From NCBI GenBank assembly GCA_022548915.1, contig JAKZES010000001.1, positions 186,001 to 250,000 of the forward strand: a stretch of 64,000 nt of DNA, read 5' to 3'. The notes beneath the pieces were generated by a model. That model was not told the DNA's origin. It made no database searches and saw nothing but the letters and a program-made list of their open reading frames with translations. This document shows, piece by piece, positions 41,634-50,410 of the stretch. The position numbers were made by a program, and so were the translations under genes. The first letter of the stretch is position 1; every line of letters begins with the position of its first letter. The stretch is from Verrucomicrobiaceae bacterium E54 (GTDB lineage Bacteria; Verrucomicrobiota; Verrucomicrobiia; Verrucomicrobiales; Akkermansiaceae).

Positions 41634-42117
41634 CTGGGCCACCATTGCATCGTCTTCCTGCTGCCCGGACATGCGAGAATACCCGAACCGGATCGTGTCA
41701 TTCGGGAGACACTTCATGGAATGAATGCGCTGGGGATCAGGACCGGTGAGTACAACCTGCCGGATTGGGAACCGTCACCGGCGGGCCTTCGGCGATGCCT
41801 CGATTCCCTCTTTGGGCTGACTCCTCCGACCGTCCTTTTTCTCGACCAGCCCTGCGAATTCATCGCGGCCCAGCAGCACCTTGCCGAGCGCGGGATCTTT
41901 GCGCCCCGGGACGTTTCGATGATCTGTGCCGATGATGACCCGAGCTTCGCGTGGCATGAGCGCTCCGTGCTCGCCCGTGGGCCCGCGCGTCAACAGGGTT
42001 CTTCGCTGGGTCGAGAACGTCGCACGCTGCAAGGACGACCGGCGCAAGGGCTTTACCAAGGCGGAGTTCGTGGAGGGTGGCACGATCGGACCGGTTCCGA
42101 AGGGGCCAATGAATGAT
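41634..42117 (+). pseudogene. Truncated, frameshifted second copy of GntR/LacI-type regulator
   Basis: Only the C-terminal ~160 residues remain: LGHHCIVFLLPGH, YNLPDWEPSPAGLRRCLDSL, FLDQPCEFIAAQQHLAERG and APRDVSMICADDDPSFAWHER match the intact gene nearly residue for residue. After HER, near 41962-41976, about 11 bp are missing and the frame shifts; the continuation (GPRVNRVLRWVENVA...FVEGGTIGPVPKG) is in another frame. The DNA-binding half is absent. It is part of arm 2 of the repeat that flanks fic (41634-42246). The upstream piece 41531-41633 has no recognisable match. Confidence 0.85.
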
Positions 42118-42246
42118 TGCTTCCACTGGGCACCCCCAGAGTGCTGCCCGCATCTCCAGTCAGCCACCCTTCAAGGATCGATCAGCAGGGGATCGATGGT
42201 CGGGATGGGGGCCTCCTCCGGTTGGTGCAGCTTGAGCATCGCCTTG
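41634..42246. repeat. Direct repeat flanking fic, arm 2
   Basis: Second arm of the repeat described at 39772. It spans the regulator pseudogene, the 54-bp convergent gap and the genuine 3' end of the PDZ/HEAT gene. It diverges from arm 1 right after gcctt at 42245. Here the PDZ/HEAT reading frame continues, showing that this arm is the original junction. Confidence 0.8.
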
Positions 42247-45200
42247 CCGGCCCTGGCCTGGAGGGCCTTCCATTCGTAATACTTGTCTTCCTTCCGCATG
42301 TGGGCGGCGGGGCCGCCGCGGAGGTGGGCCACTTCCATGTACTCCATGACGTCCTGCAGGGCCTTCACGGCGATCTTGTTGTCGGCGGAGGAAAGGCTCC
42401 CCTTGTCGAGGCCTTCGGCATTGGTGACCAGTGCGTCGGCGGCGTTGGAGACGCCATTTTCCAGGCAATACATCAAGGCCCGGAGGGCCCGGGCATCGTA
42501 AACGCGGCCGAGTAGCTTGATGAGACTGCCGTCCATGTTCAGCTTCAGCATCGGTTCGGCGAAGTCCATGCGCTCGGCGTCGGTGAGATCCCAAAAGCCC
42601 TTGGGTCCCAGAACCAGTCGGCGGGCGGACTGGGCACCGACGATCTTGGCGCTTTCCTTGTCGGTCTTCGCGATCCGGAGCATGACCTGGTCGGCCTTGC
42701 GGCTCAGCGAATAGGAGAGCGCATGAACGATCTCCCGCAGCTCCGAGAGGCTGTCGGTTTCCGCGGCCTTCTCGAGTGAGTCGATGCTGATTTCGTCCCC
42801 CAGCCGGCCGAGGATGAAGTAGAGGTTCGGCCGGATGGCGGGGTCGGCTTTGGGCAGGACCTTGAGGACGTCGTCCCGGATCCGGGTCGCGCTGGTCGGA
42901 TCGTCCCTGAAGGAAAGCAGGGCATCCTCACAGCCGATGATTTCCTCCTGCTCACGCGCTTCGGCGAGTTGGGCGAAGAGCGTCGGTATGGCCTCGGTAC
43001 CGGCAAGCCTGGCAAAGGTGTGTGCGGCCGCTGCCCTCACCGGGATCGAGTCGTGCTTGAGCGCCGATCTTGCAATCTCGAGGCCCTCGTCGGAGCCGCT
43101 CAAGGCAAAGACCGCCAGGATACCGGCGGCAGCTCGCGGCTCCGCGGAGGCAAAAAGCTCGCCGAGCGCGCCGCCGGCGCCGGCGGTTACAAGCTCCGCG
43201 GCCGCCTTCTGGGCGTGCTCCCGCAGTCGCCAGTAGTCGTGATTGAGGTAGGGCAGGAGGTCGGGCAGCGCGTCGGCGCCCAGCATCTCCGTGAGGAAAT
43301 CGATTGCCGCCATCTTGCGGAAGTAGGAGCGCTTGGCGGGGTCGGCGAGTTCGTCGCGGCAAAGCTTGATCTTGGCACCGGTGCCATCGGCGGCATTCAG
43401 CTTCTCTTCAAACATGACGCGGACGTCAGTGAAGATCGAGGGCAGGCGGGGAGGATCGCTGGCGGCCGAGACGAGCTTGTAGAGTTCATCCAGCGGGGTG
43501 ATGACCGTCTTCTTGTCCACCTTCTTGACGAGTTCGGTGTTCGGGTTGTCGGTCAGGACGATGGCCATCTCGTCGAGGTAGTCCTTGAAGACGGCCGGCT
43601 CGGCCTTGACCGGGTCGGGCTCCATGAGCGGACGCTTGAAGCCGACGAAGGGGCGGATATCGCGGCGGATGGCCGCCTGTCGACGCAGGCGGTCGGCGGA
43701 GGATTCCATCCCTTCCCGGTAGTTGAACTTCGTGAGCAGGGCCCGGGCGGGGGCCGAGCGGTTGGCGAACATCTGGTCGGCCAGCTGCTCCACCTCCGCC
43801 GCGTTGGTGAGCGGCCCGGCGACCTTGACGACGGTTTCCTTGGTCCAGGGCTCGAGCCGGGACGGCATGAAGGATCCGTGAACCGGGTCGAGCATGATGA
43901 GATGTTCCAGTGCCGAGCGCACCTCCTCCTCCTCGAACCCGGCTTCGAAGGGTTTGTTGGCGAGGACGGTGCTGTTCTTGAAGAGCGCGGCCTGGGTCGA
44001 GTTGCGGACGCTGTTCGGGGCGATGGCCTTCGGTTCGTCGAGCGTTGCCTGGATCATCGCGAGTTGGGTTTCCTTGGCGTCGGTGGCCCTGGAGATCACC
44101 TTCACGGCCGAGACCCGGACGAAGTCCGCCGGGTCCTTGAGCAAGGCGGTGAGCTTCGAGAGGTGCTCGAGGACCACATCGGTCCCGCAAGCGCCGACGG
44201 TCCGTACCGCACCATCGCGGAATCGGGCCTCGTCGTGTTCGAGCAGCCCGACCACCCGCGGCAGGATCTCCTTTTCGCCGGCCTGATAGCGCTTTGCGAG
44301 TTCCTGGGCGACCTGGCCCCGCGCCTTCGGCTTGAAGATGTCGAGGAGGTCGAGGACTTCTTCCGTGCTCCGCTCGCGCCAAGGTGTGCCGTCCATTTCG
44401 ATGAGCAGCGGATCGTTGAACTGGGCTCTCGCGCTGGAGAGGAGTTGCTTCATCTCCCGCTCGTTCGGGTAAAGCTTCTCATTGGGGTCCTTGCCGGTGA
44501 TCAGCGTCTGCTTGTAAACAGCCGCCTGGTGAAGGACCTGGGTGGCGGTGGGGTCGCGAAGCGCTCCATAGCCGCCGTGATAGACGAAGCTGCCGTCGAA
44601 CATGCGGCTGAGGGTCCGGCGCCAGCGCAGGTTGCGCTCGTTCAAGGTGCGCACTTCCGGGCCGCAGAGGCTGGCCGCCCATGACGACCAGTTGCCGTGG
44701 TAGTCGTGGCCGTGCCCGCCGCGGCGGGTGAAGGCACAGTGGCTCGACATCATCGCGAAGTACTTCGCGCCGTAGTCATCACCGAGGAGTTTCATCGAGA
44801 AGGCGACACCGGTGTTCTTGCCGTTGCTGTCATCGGTGGCAGCCGCTCCATGGTCGCCGTAGGGGATGGCACCCTGGTCGACGTAGGAGCCGAAGAAGCG
44901 GTGGGCCCGCTTGACCGCGAGGTCGATTTCGGGGTGCTCGATGCCGAGTTTCTGGGCCAGGGTGATGAGGAAGAAGCAGCGGTTGCCGGCGGCGTTGAGG
45001 GCGCCGTAGCCGGGGTTCATGCCGTGGAGTTCGCCGCCGTTGAAGGACGGGTAGGCGAAGGTGTGGCCCCATGAGCCGTGACCGCTCTGGCCCATCGCGG
45101 TGTCGATGGCATACTTCCGTAGCGCCGGGAGGACAAAGTCATCGCCCGTCGCGTCGTAGTAGATGGCGCAGTACAGGCCACCGTAGCCGTGGTGCCAGCT

Positions 45201-46136
45201 CTGGTAGCCCTTGTAGCCCCGGTAGCCGGGTTCGAACATGGTTCCCGCGGGCTCGGTCGGCGGCTTCCACGGGCTGTGGGGTCCCCGCACCCAGTCGTGC
45301 ACGATCTTGCGGTGCTCGGGCCTGCCGGACGAGATCAGGGCGATCGCCTCGATGATACCACCGCGGCCGCTTCGCTTGACCTGGGGGTCGACGATGAACT
45401 TCTGTTCCAGGACCTTGTAGGCATCGTCGAGAATCTTTGCGGTTTTGGGGCAGTCGTAGGGAGCGGTGTCACTGTAAGCGGGAAAGGTGCGGAGCTTCAG
45501 TTCGACCTCGAGGGTTTCGGCTTCGACCGGGAACTTGTCGAAACCCATCTGACGGACCTCCTGCGTCCGTTCCTCCTCCGGTTTCCAGTCGTAGAGCGTG
45601 TTGTCATCGCGGGCTTCGCTGATGAGTTCATCGATATCGACGGCGGCAAGGTCCTGCTTGCCGGTCCGGGCGGCGTAGTTCTTGTCGCGCCACACCTGGA
45701 AGACCATCCGGCCCTCGTTCTCTTCGAGTTCGGCTTCGATGATGGCATTGCCGATGAGGATGCCGATGTGTCCTCCCGCCTCGAACTTCTTGCCGTTCAA
45801 GCCCAGGATCACGTCTCCGGGTAGGAGCTTTCCCTCGGCGGGTGAACCCGGAAGGGTGCCCTTGACGAAGACCTGGTCCCCCTGGAAGCGGAAGTCGATC
45901 ATCTGGCTGACGATGCCCGTCGGGCCGAGGGTCCAAACCGGGGGTTCCTTGCCCTTGCCGTCCGTGGGGAGCGGCTCGTACTGGGTCAGGTCGGGCAGGT
46001 GGGTCGGTCGCTCCGGGGTGTCATCAGGAAGTTCGCCCTCGTTGGCCAGTTGTTCCATCTGCTCGGGGGTGAGCGTGCGTTCCTCGGAGAACGCTGGTGA
46101 AACCATCAGGAGGAATAGGAACAGAAGTCGTTTCAT
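42171..46136 (-). CDS. Exported PDZ and HEAT-repeat protein (DUF6288-like)
   Basis: 1,321 aa from the ATG at 46136, 2 bp after the previous stop. It has a signal peptide (MKRLLFLFLLMVSPAFSEE). A PDZ-like domain at ~75-165 (VKGTLPGSPAEGKLLPGDVILGLNGKKF) is followed by a middle region rich in Gly/Trp/His (GYKGYQSWHHGYGGLYCAIYYDATG), resembling an alpha/alpha-toroid. From ~640 to the end, helical HEAT-like repeats occur (VVGLLEHDEARFRDGAVRTVG, LPYLNHDYWRLREHAQKAAAE, ALKHDSIPVRAAAAHTFARLAG). The arrangement resembles DUF6288 proteins, recalled rather than searched. It is the last gene of the giant-TPR/ExbBD operon and probably acts in the envelope. Its 3' end is duplicated at 40261-40394. Confidence 0.85.
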   Translation of the reverse strand: MKRLLFLFLLMVSPAFSEERTLTPEQMEQLANEGELPDDTPERPTHLPDLTQYEPLPTDGKGKEPPVWTLGPTGIVSQMIDFRFQGDQVFVKGTLPGSPAEGKLLPGDVILGLNGKKFEAGGHIGILIGNAIIEAELEENEGRMVFQVWRDKNYAARTGKQDLAAVDIDELISEARDDNTLYDWKPEEERTQEVRQMGFDKFPVEAETLEVELKLRTFPAYSDTAPYDCPKTAKILDDAYKVLEQKFIVDPQVKRSGRGGIIEAIALISSGRPEHRKIVHDWVRGPHSPWKPPTEPAGTMFEPGYRGYKGYQSWHHGYGGLYCAIYYDATGDDFVLPALRKYAIDTAMGQSGHGSWGHTFAYPSFNGGELHGMNPGYGALNAAGNRCFFLITLAQKLGIEHPEIDLAVKRAHRFFGSYVDQGAIPYGDHGAAATDDSNGKNTGVAFSMKLLGDDYGAKYFAMMSSHCAFTRRGGHGHDYHGNWSSWAASLCGPEVRTLNERNLRWRRTLSRMFDGSFVYHGGYGALRDPTATQVLHQAAVYKQTLITGKDPNEKLYPNEREMKQLLSSARAQFNDPLLIEMDGTPWRERSTEEVLDLLDIFKPKARGQVAQELAKRYQAGEKEILPRVVGLLEHDEARFRDGAVRTVGACGTDVVLEHLSKLTALLKDPADFVRVSAVKVISRATDAKETQLAMIQATLDEPKAIAPNSVRNSTQAALFKNSTVLANKPFEAGFEEEEVRSALEHLIMLDPVHGSFMPSRLEPWTKETVVKVAGPLTNAAEVEQLADQMFANRSAPARALLTKFNYREGMESSADRLRRQAAIRRDIRPFVGFKRPLMEPDPVKAEPAVFKDYLDEMAIVLTDNPNTELVKKVDKKTVITPLDELYKLVSAASDPPRLPSIFTDVRVMFEEKLNAADGTGAKIKLCRDELADPAKRSYFRKMAAIDFLTEMLGADALPDLLPYLNHDYWRLREHAQKAAAELVTAGAGGALGELFASAEPRAAAGILAVFALSGSDEGLEIARSALKHDSIPVRAAAAHTFARLAGTEAIPTLFAQLAEAREQEEIIGCEDALLSFRDDPTSATRIRDDVLKVLPKADPAIRPNLYFILGRLGDEISIDSLEKAAETDSLSELREIVHALSYSLSRKADQVMLRIAKTDKESAKIVGAQSARRLVLGPKGFWDLTDAERMDFAEPMLKLNMDGSLIKLLGRVYDARALRALMYCLENGVSNAADALVTNAEGLDKGSLSSADNKIAVKALQDVMEYMEVAHLRGGPAAHMRKEDKYYEWKALQARAGKAMLKLHQPEEAPIPTIDPLLIDP

Positions 46137-46138
46137 GA

Positions 46139-47293
46139 TCAATGGGATTGGTTTGCCACAAGGAAGATCGAGAATCCGGTGCGGGCGGCGAGTTGAGTGA
46201 GCTCTTCACCGGGAGTTTTGCCCGGGAGATCCCAGACGAGGTGAGCGACCTGACGGACCCTGGCGCGGGTCTTGCGCCGCTGCTGCATCAGCTCGGTGAA
46301 CCGCCGTATCAGTGCTTCGATCCGGTCCGGGGATTCGACCACGAAGGAACAGCGACCGAACCACAGGGATTCGAACACGAAGTCATCATCGATGGTGTCG
46401 TCCCCGAGCGGCAGAAGATCGAAGCGCCGGTGTTTGGCGGCGAGCGGTTGAAGTTGTTCGAGAGCTTTCGCCGCCTTCAACGGTTCGTCGGCGAGGTAGA
46501 GGAACGAGTCCCCGCGCCGGGCCAGCCAGGCCAGCTCCGCGACCACCGGACGGCGGGGTGGATCGGAACGTTCGACCACCGCCGGCATGGGGGTGATGGA
46601 ACCTGGAAGAGCCGAGGGCAGGGGAAGCGGGAAGCTGGCCTCGGCGTAGCGGTTGGCCCGGCGCAGATAGTCGTAGCCGAGCAGCAGGAGGCCGAGGATC
46701 GGCAGGGCGAGGGACACGCGACCGTTCCAGCGATCGATCCTGCGCGCGGCGACGACCTCTTCCTCGCCCATCAGTATCGGTTCGGGGCCCTTCTCGGCTT
46801 CAAGTGCCTCGACGTCCGCGCCGCCCTCGGCTTCTTCGGTGTCGATCAGCGCATCGAGGCTGGTGTCTTCCTCGCCCTCGCTCGAGCGGGTTCTTTTGTT
46901 CTTCTTCCACGCCGGCTCCTCGAGGCTGTCGTAGTATTCAAGGTCGCTTTCCTCGAGGCCCGCCTTGTCCATGAATTCCTCGCCATCGTCCTCGGCGAAG
47001 CGGATCTGGGCGACTTCGTCGCCCCGCAGGTCGAGTGCCGCCTGACGCCGCTCTTCCTGCTTCGCCTTCATCATGGCGAGTTGGATCGAGGGGTCGATCT
47101 CGATCCGGTCGACGTGGGTGGCCGAGTGGATCTTGGCACAGGCGAGGGCGGCGAGTGCCAGGACGAATCCAAGCCGGACGAGGAAGCGCTTCTTCATCCC
47201 CCAGTAAACGAGCCACGTCGCGACCGCCGCCAACGCGAGTGCGAAGCCGAGGTAGCCGATGGTGCCGATGGTGCCGATGGAGTCGGGGTTCAC
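46139..47293 (-). CDS. Membrane protein of ExbBD/DUF4159 operon, unknown
   Basis: 384 aa with a GTG start. Membrane helices are near residues 12-30 (YLGFALALAAVATWLVYW), 38-55 (VRLGFVLALAALACAKI) and ~195-212 (VSLALPILGLLLLGYDYL). Between them lies a long acidic segment (EDDGEEFMDKAGLEESDLEYY, EGEEDTSLDALIDTEEAEGG). The C-terminal ~150 residues are a soluble alpha/beta domain (FLYLADEPLKAAKALEQLQ, CSFVVESPDRIEALIRRF). The N-terminal GTIGTIG comes from a 9-bp tandem repeat in the DNA. I do not recognise the family. It is packed 24 bp after the DUF4159 gene and 2 bp before the PDZ/HEAT gene. Confidence 0.78.
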   Translation of the reverse strand: MNPDSIGTIGTIGYLGFALALAAVATWLVYWGMKKRFLVRLGFVLALAALACAKIHSATHVDRIEIDPSIQLAMMKAKQEERRQAALDLRGDEVAQIRFAEDDGEEFMDKAGLEESDLEYYDSLEEPAWKKNKRTRSSEGEEDTSLDALIDTEEAEGGADVEALEAEKGPEPILMGEEEVVAARRIDRWNGRVSLALPILGLLLLGYDYLRRANRYAEASFPLPLPSALPGSITPMPAVVERSDPPRRPVVAELAWLARRGDSFLYLADEPLKAAKALEQLQPLAAKHRRFDLLPLGDDTIDDDFVFESLWFGRCSFVVESPDRIEALIRRFTELMQQRRKTRARVRQVAHLVWDLPGKTPGEELTQLAARTGFSIFLVANQSH

Positions 47294-47317
47294 GATGGAA
47301 GGGAGAAAAACCGGGGG

Positions 47318-48928
47318 TTACTTGCGGGCTTTCGAAATGGCGTCGTCCCACTGGTTGAAGGAATAGTAGACGAGGTTCACTCCGAGATTCATCGCGGCGT
47401 CGCGCATCTCCGGCGTGACGTCGGTGTAGCCGGGCGATTTCCAGGCGTCGTTCATGTCGCCGGGGTGGTAAAAGACGACCCAGCGTCCCTCGTGCTTGAT
47501 GCCGAGCGGCCGGCGCCCGCCGTGGTGCCAGAAGGCCGGGGCACCATCCGGGAAGGCATAGGGGAGTTGATAGATCATGTCGTCGTCGGCGATGTCGATC
47601 AGCGGCTTGTCCGGAAACACCTGACGCATGAAGTGGGTGAAGGACTGGTGGAACCTCGCGCTGCCGGCATCGGCGATCAGCATGCCTCCCTTGAGGCAGT
47701 AATCCCGTAGGATCTTCGCGTCCTTGGTGCTCACGCGCCCCATGCTGTCGTTCCCGGTCAGATAGACGAACGGCGGGAAGCCATCGTCCGGATACTTCCG
47801 CAGCAGGGCGATCGAGTGGCTCTCTCCCTTGCTGGCGATCTTTCTGAAACCCGTGGCCTGGGCGAAGGCCTTGAGGAAGTTGATGTCGGCGGCGGTCTCG
47901 TTCATGCCGTCGTCCCAGCCCGCTCCGTCGTGCTCGAGCCGGATGAAGCGGATCTTGTAGTCATCCATGCCCTCCGGCCATCCGCCTTCGTCGCCGCCGC
48001 CCTTGCCGATGTTGCCCGCCATGGCGTTCGGGTTGGCCTCGTAGGTCACCTCGGTCTTTTCCTCCATGATCTGGTCGACCTCGGTCTCGTCGAGGTCGGG
48101 TTGATCAAAGAGGATGGCGGAATTCGGCCGCAGGGTGAGCGTCTTCTTCTTTTTCTTCTTCGGTTTCACCACCTTGACCATGGCGACCACCGGGTTGCCG
48201 CTGCCTTTGGGCACCTTGTAGGCCTCGACGCAGCCCCCGAGGCTGAGAATCCAGGGGATGATCACAAGGATCATCAGGTGGGTGAGGATACTCCCGTAGA
48301 GGCTCTTCCGGTGGCGGGGGTCGCGACCGTGGGTGCGCAGGCTCTCGAGCATCCGGTCGCCCCGCAGCGGCCGGCCGGTGACCGAGGTGAAGGCGGCGTA
48401 AACCGAGCGGCTGCGCAACATGAGCTGCAGCCACCAGGCGTAGGCCGCGACCGCGAAGGCCGGCCAGCAGATGCCCCACCACATCTTGAAGGCGGTGACG
48501 CTGTCCTGCTTGGAGCCGTTGATCTCCAGCCCCTCGCGGCCCATGGCGAAGGCTCCCTGCCAGACGAGCCAGACCAGGGCCGCCATGACCACCACCACTG
48601 CCAGCACGGTGAAGCGCAGGATCAGGTAGGTCGGTTTCGAGCGGATGAAACCGAGCAGGCCGGCGATGGCGCAAAGTCCGCCGACGACGCCGATGGCGTG
48701 AAAGCAGGTCTTGAGGGAGGAGGTGACGTGCAGCTTCTGCCACAGGATCGCCAACTCACCCTTGTTGGAGAGCCAGGCGTCAAGGACCGGTGGCCCCCAC
48801 AGGCCCACCGCCCCTCCGAAGAGCGAAAGGGCCAGCACCGCAAGCGCCACCACCACCGCCTTTGAAGGAGACGGGGCGGTCGGGATCTGATCGATCCTCT
48901 CGGCGGGAAGCTGGACGTTCGGCGGCAT
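47318..48928 (-). CDS. DUF4159 membrane protein
   Basis: 536 aa. Five or so membrane helices lie in the first ~235 residues (VVVALAVLALSLFGGAVGL, TVLAVVVVMAALVWLVW, SILTHLMILVIIPWILSL). A very basic stretch KVVKPKKKKKKTLTLRP precedes the soluble C-terminal DUF4159 domain (~310-530): YKIRFIRLEHDGAGWDDGM, FPPFVYLTGND, LRDYCLKGGMLIADAGS and WVVFYHPGDMNDAW. DUF4159 has a class I glutamine-amidotransferase-like fold without a clear catalytic set, and commonly occurs next to ExbB/ExbD, AAA/VWA or giant-protein genes in Planctomycetes, Verrucomicrobia and Bacteroidetes. Function unknown. Confidence 0.88.
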   Translation of the reverse strand: MPPNVQLPAERIDQIPTAPSPSKAVVVALAVLALSLFGGAVGLWGPPVLDAWLSNKGELAILWQKLHVTSSLKTCFHAIGVVGGLCAIAGLLGFIRSKPTYLILRFTVLAVVVVMAALVWLVWQGAFAMGREGLEINGSKQDSVTAFKMWWGICWPAFAVAAYAWWLQLMLRSRSVYAAFTSVTGRPLRGDRMLESLRTHGRDPRHRKSLYGSILTHLMILVIIPWILSLGGCVEAYKVPKGSGNPVVAMVKVVKPKKKKKKTLTLRPNSAILFDQPDLDETEVDQIMEEKTEVTYEANPNAMAGNIGKGGGDEGGWPEGMDDYKIRFIRLEHDGAGWDDGMNETAADINFLKAFAQATGFRKIASKGESHSIALLRKYPDDGFPPFVYLTGNDSMGRVSTKDAKILRDYCLKGGMLIADAGSARFHQSFTHFMRQVFPDKPLIDIADDDMIYQLPYAFPDGAPAFWHHGGRRPLGIKHEGRWVVFYHPGDMNDAWKSPGYTDVTPEMRDAAMNLGVNLVYYSFNQWDDAISKARK

Positions 48929-48942
48929 CGGGGCGGCTCAGT

Positions 48943-49401
48943 TCAGCGGAACAGATCGACTTCCTCTTCTTCCGGGATGGGGGGCACTTCGGGGCCCTCC
49001 TCGACCTTCTTGAGTTCCTCCTCGATGGCGGACTTGGGCTCGTCGGGATCATCCGCGGGCTCGGCGGCGGGTTCCGTGGCGGGGCTCTCGTTCGGTTCGG
49101 CGGGCGGTGCCTTGGGAATCCCCCCGGCAATGGAACTGCTGAGTTCCTGAGGCTCGATGCCGTGTTCGTCGGCGATCTTGCGAAGGGTGATGTTGGCTTC
49201 CCTGACCGCGGCCTTGACCCGCTCTTCCTCACTCAAGTCGCTGGTGCCCATCCCGAAGGCCTTTCCGAAAAGAAAGGGCACGCTGGAGCCGAGCAGGATG
49301 ACGGCATGGACCACGATCGTGAAGAGCAGGATCTTCTTCAGGCTGCGGCCCTCGAAGGTGTCCAGCAACTCGTCGGGGCTGGTTTCGTTGTTCGGATTCA
49401 T
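48943..49401 (-). CDS. TonB-like energy-transducer N-terminal protein
   Basis: 152 aa. A single N-terminal membrane helix (LKKILLFTIVVHAVILLGSSVPFLFG), with a conserved-type His in the helix as in TonB/TolA, is followed by a Pro/Glu-rich, extended region (IPKAPPAEPNESPATEPAAEPADDPDEP) and an acidic C-terminus (EEEEVDLFR). The usual C-terminal TonB fold is missing, so it may be a linker-only transducer that contacts another operon protein in the periplasm. It lies 8 bp from the ExbD gene. Confidence 0.72.
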   Translation of the reverse strand: MNPNNETSPDELLDTFEGRSLKKILLFTIVVHAVILLGSSVPFLFGKAFGMGTSDLSEEERVKAAVREANITLRKIADEHGIEPQELSSSIAGGIPKAPPAEPNESPATEPAAEPADDPDEPKSAIEEELKKVEEGPEVPPIPEEEEVDLFR

Positions 49402-49409
49402 GGTGGTGA

Positions 49410-49832
49410 CTATTCGTTGTTTTCGCCGACGGCTTCGATGATGCCGCCGCCCGCGGCGATGGCCTTGATCACGGGTTCAAATTGCTCCTTGGTCAGCTGG
49501 GCATCGCACTTGAACTGAACGTGGCGCTGGTCGTCGGAGACGGTCTTGGTCAGCAGCGCACGGACGCCCATCTCGACCTCCTTGACGCTGTCGACCTGGT
49601 AGCCGTCGAAGAAGATCTCGCCGTTCTCATCCACGGCGATGCGTGCGGCCACGGGGATCTCGATCTTCTCGACGAACTCGGAGAAGGGCAGGGTGAGCCG
49701 GGCCTTGCTGTTGTCCTTGCTGACCTCGCTGCAGACCATGAAGAAGATGATCAGCAGGAACGCGATGTCGCCCATGCTCGCGATGGGCACGGGCACGCTG
49801 CGGCGTTTGCGACGTTGGAGGTGCTTCTTCAT
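49410..49832 (-). CDS. exbD: ExbD/TolR-family protein (first)
   Basis: 140 aa from the ATG at 49832. A basic N-terminus (MKKHLQRRKRRSVPVPIASM) is followed by the ExbD membrane helix GDIAFLLIIFFMVCSEV, with the proton-path Asp in MGDIAF. A periplasmic domain follows (RIAVDENGEIFFDGYQV). ExbD subunits combine with ExbB to use the proton gradient. The start is 1 bp from the stop of the second exbD gene, so the two are likely produced together and may form a hetero-oligomer. Confidence 0.92.
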   Translation of the reverse strand: MKKHLQRRKRRSVPVPIASMGDIAFLLIIFFMVCSEVSKDNSKARLTLPFSEFVEKIEIPVAARIAVDENGEIFFDGYQVDSVKEVEMGVRALLTKTVSDDQRHVQFKCDAQLTKEQFEPVIKAIAAGGGIIEAVGENNE

Positions 49833-49833
49833 C

Positions 49834-50247
49834 CTATTCGTCCTCCTCGACGATGGCGACGACCCCATGATGCTCGCTGATCGAGGCCAGGGCCTGGAAA
49901 TAGTTTTCGTAGGGGGTGCCGCTCGCGGATTCGAGCATGATGACCCGCTTGGATGGATCCTTCTCGGCGAGTTCGAGCGCCGCGAGGCGTTCGTTGAGTT
50001 GCTCGATGGTCACCTTGCGGTCATTGAGGAAAACCTCGGCTCCGCGGAGGTTGACGATGGGGGTCTTGTCCGACTGCGGCTGGCTGGTCTTCTCGCCGGT
50101 GGGAAGGTCGGCGGTGATGGTCTTGACCTTCACCAGGGTGGTGGCGACCAGGAAATAGATGATCAGCAGGAACGCGATATCCGAGAACGAGCCGGTCGGG
50201 ATTTCGCCCGAGCGGTGTTTCTTCTCACGTGTGCTGCGCCGTCTCAT
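49834..50247 (-). CDS. exbD: ExbD/TolR-family protein (second)
   Basis: 137 aa from the ATG at 50247. The basic start MRRRSTREKKHRSGEIPTGS is followed by FSDIAFLLIIYFLVATTLVK, the membrane helix with the essential Asp (FSDIAF). The periplasmic part is NLRGAEVFLNDRKVTIEQLNERL and ends acidic. It is paired with the adjacent exbD gene, as in many ExbB-ExbD-ExbD loci. The upstream intergenic region holds a long inverted repeat separating it from exbB. Confidence 0.92.
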   Translation of the reverse strand: MRRRSTREKKHRSGEIPTGSFSDIAFLLIIYFLVATTLVKVKTITADLPTGEKTSQPQSDKTPIVNLRGAEVFLNDRKVTIEQLNERLAALELAEKDPSKRVIMLESASGTPYENYFQALASISEHHGVVAIVEEDE

Positions 50248-50260
50248 CGCAAGCTCAGGA

Positions 50261-50402
50261 AATGACGAAATACCCAAATACCCAAACACCCGAGGAAGCC
50301 CGAATGACAAAATCCGAAGTGCGAAGGAACGGCTCGCTGGAGGAGCCCCGCTTCGTCATTCGCCCGTTCATCATTCCTTGGGTATTCGGGTGTTTCGTCA
50401 TT
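50261..50402. repeat. Long inverted-repeat element between exbB and exbD
   Basis: The left arm (50261-50297; aatgacgaaatacccaaata... acacccgagg) pairs with the right arm (50374-50402; ttccttgggtattcgggtgt ttcgtcatt), about 25 of 29 positions. The interior carries related short words (gaatgacaaaa at 50303, gtcattcg at 50355). It resembles a REP/MITE-type element. It may fold in mRNA and adjust ExbB:ExbD ratios. There is no coding capacity. Confidence 0.7.
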
Positions 50403-50410
50403 CGAAATTT

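Noticed and set aside
41439-42116. Intact second regulator gene
   Set aside because: Lacks the DNA-binding half and carries an ~11-bp deletion that shifts the frame; annotated as a pseudogene.
42969-44684. 571-codon open frame on the plus strand
   Set aside because: Antisense shadow of the PDZ/HEAT gene; the protein is low-complexity G/E/R/V-rich with no family features.
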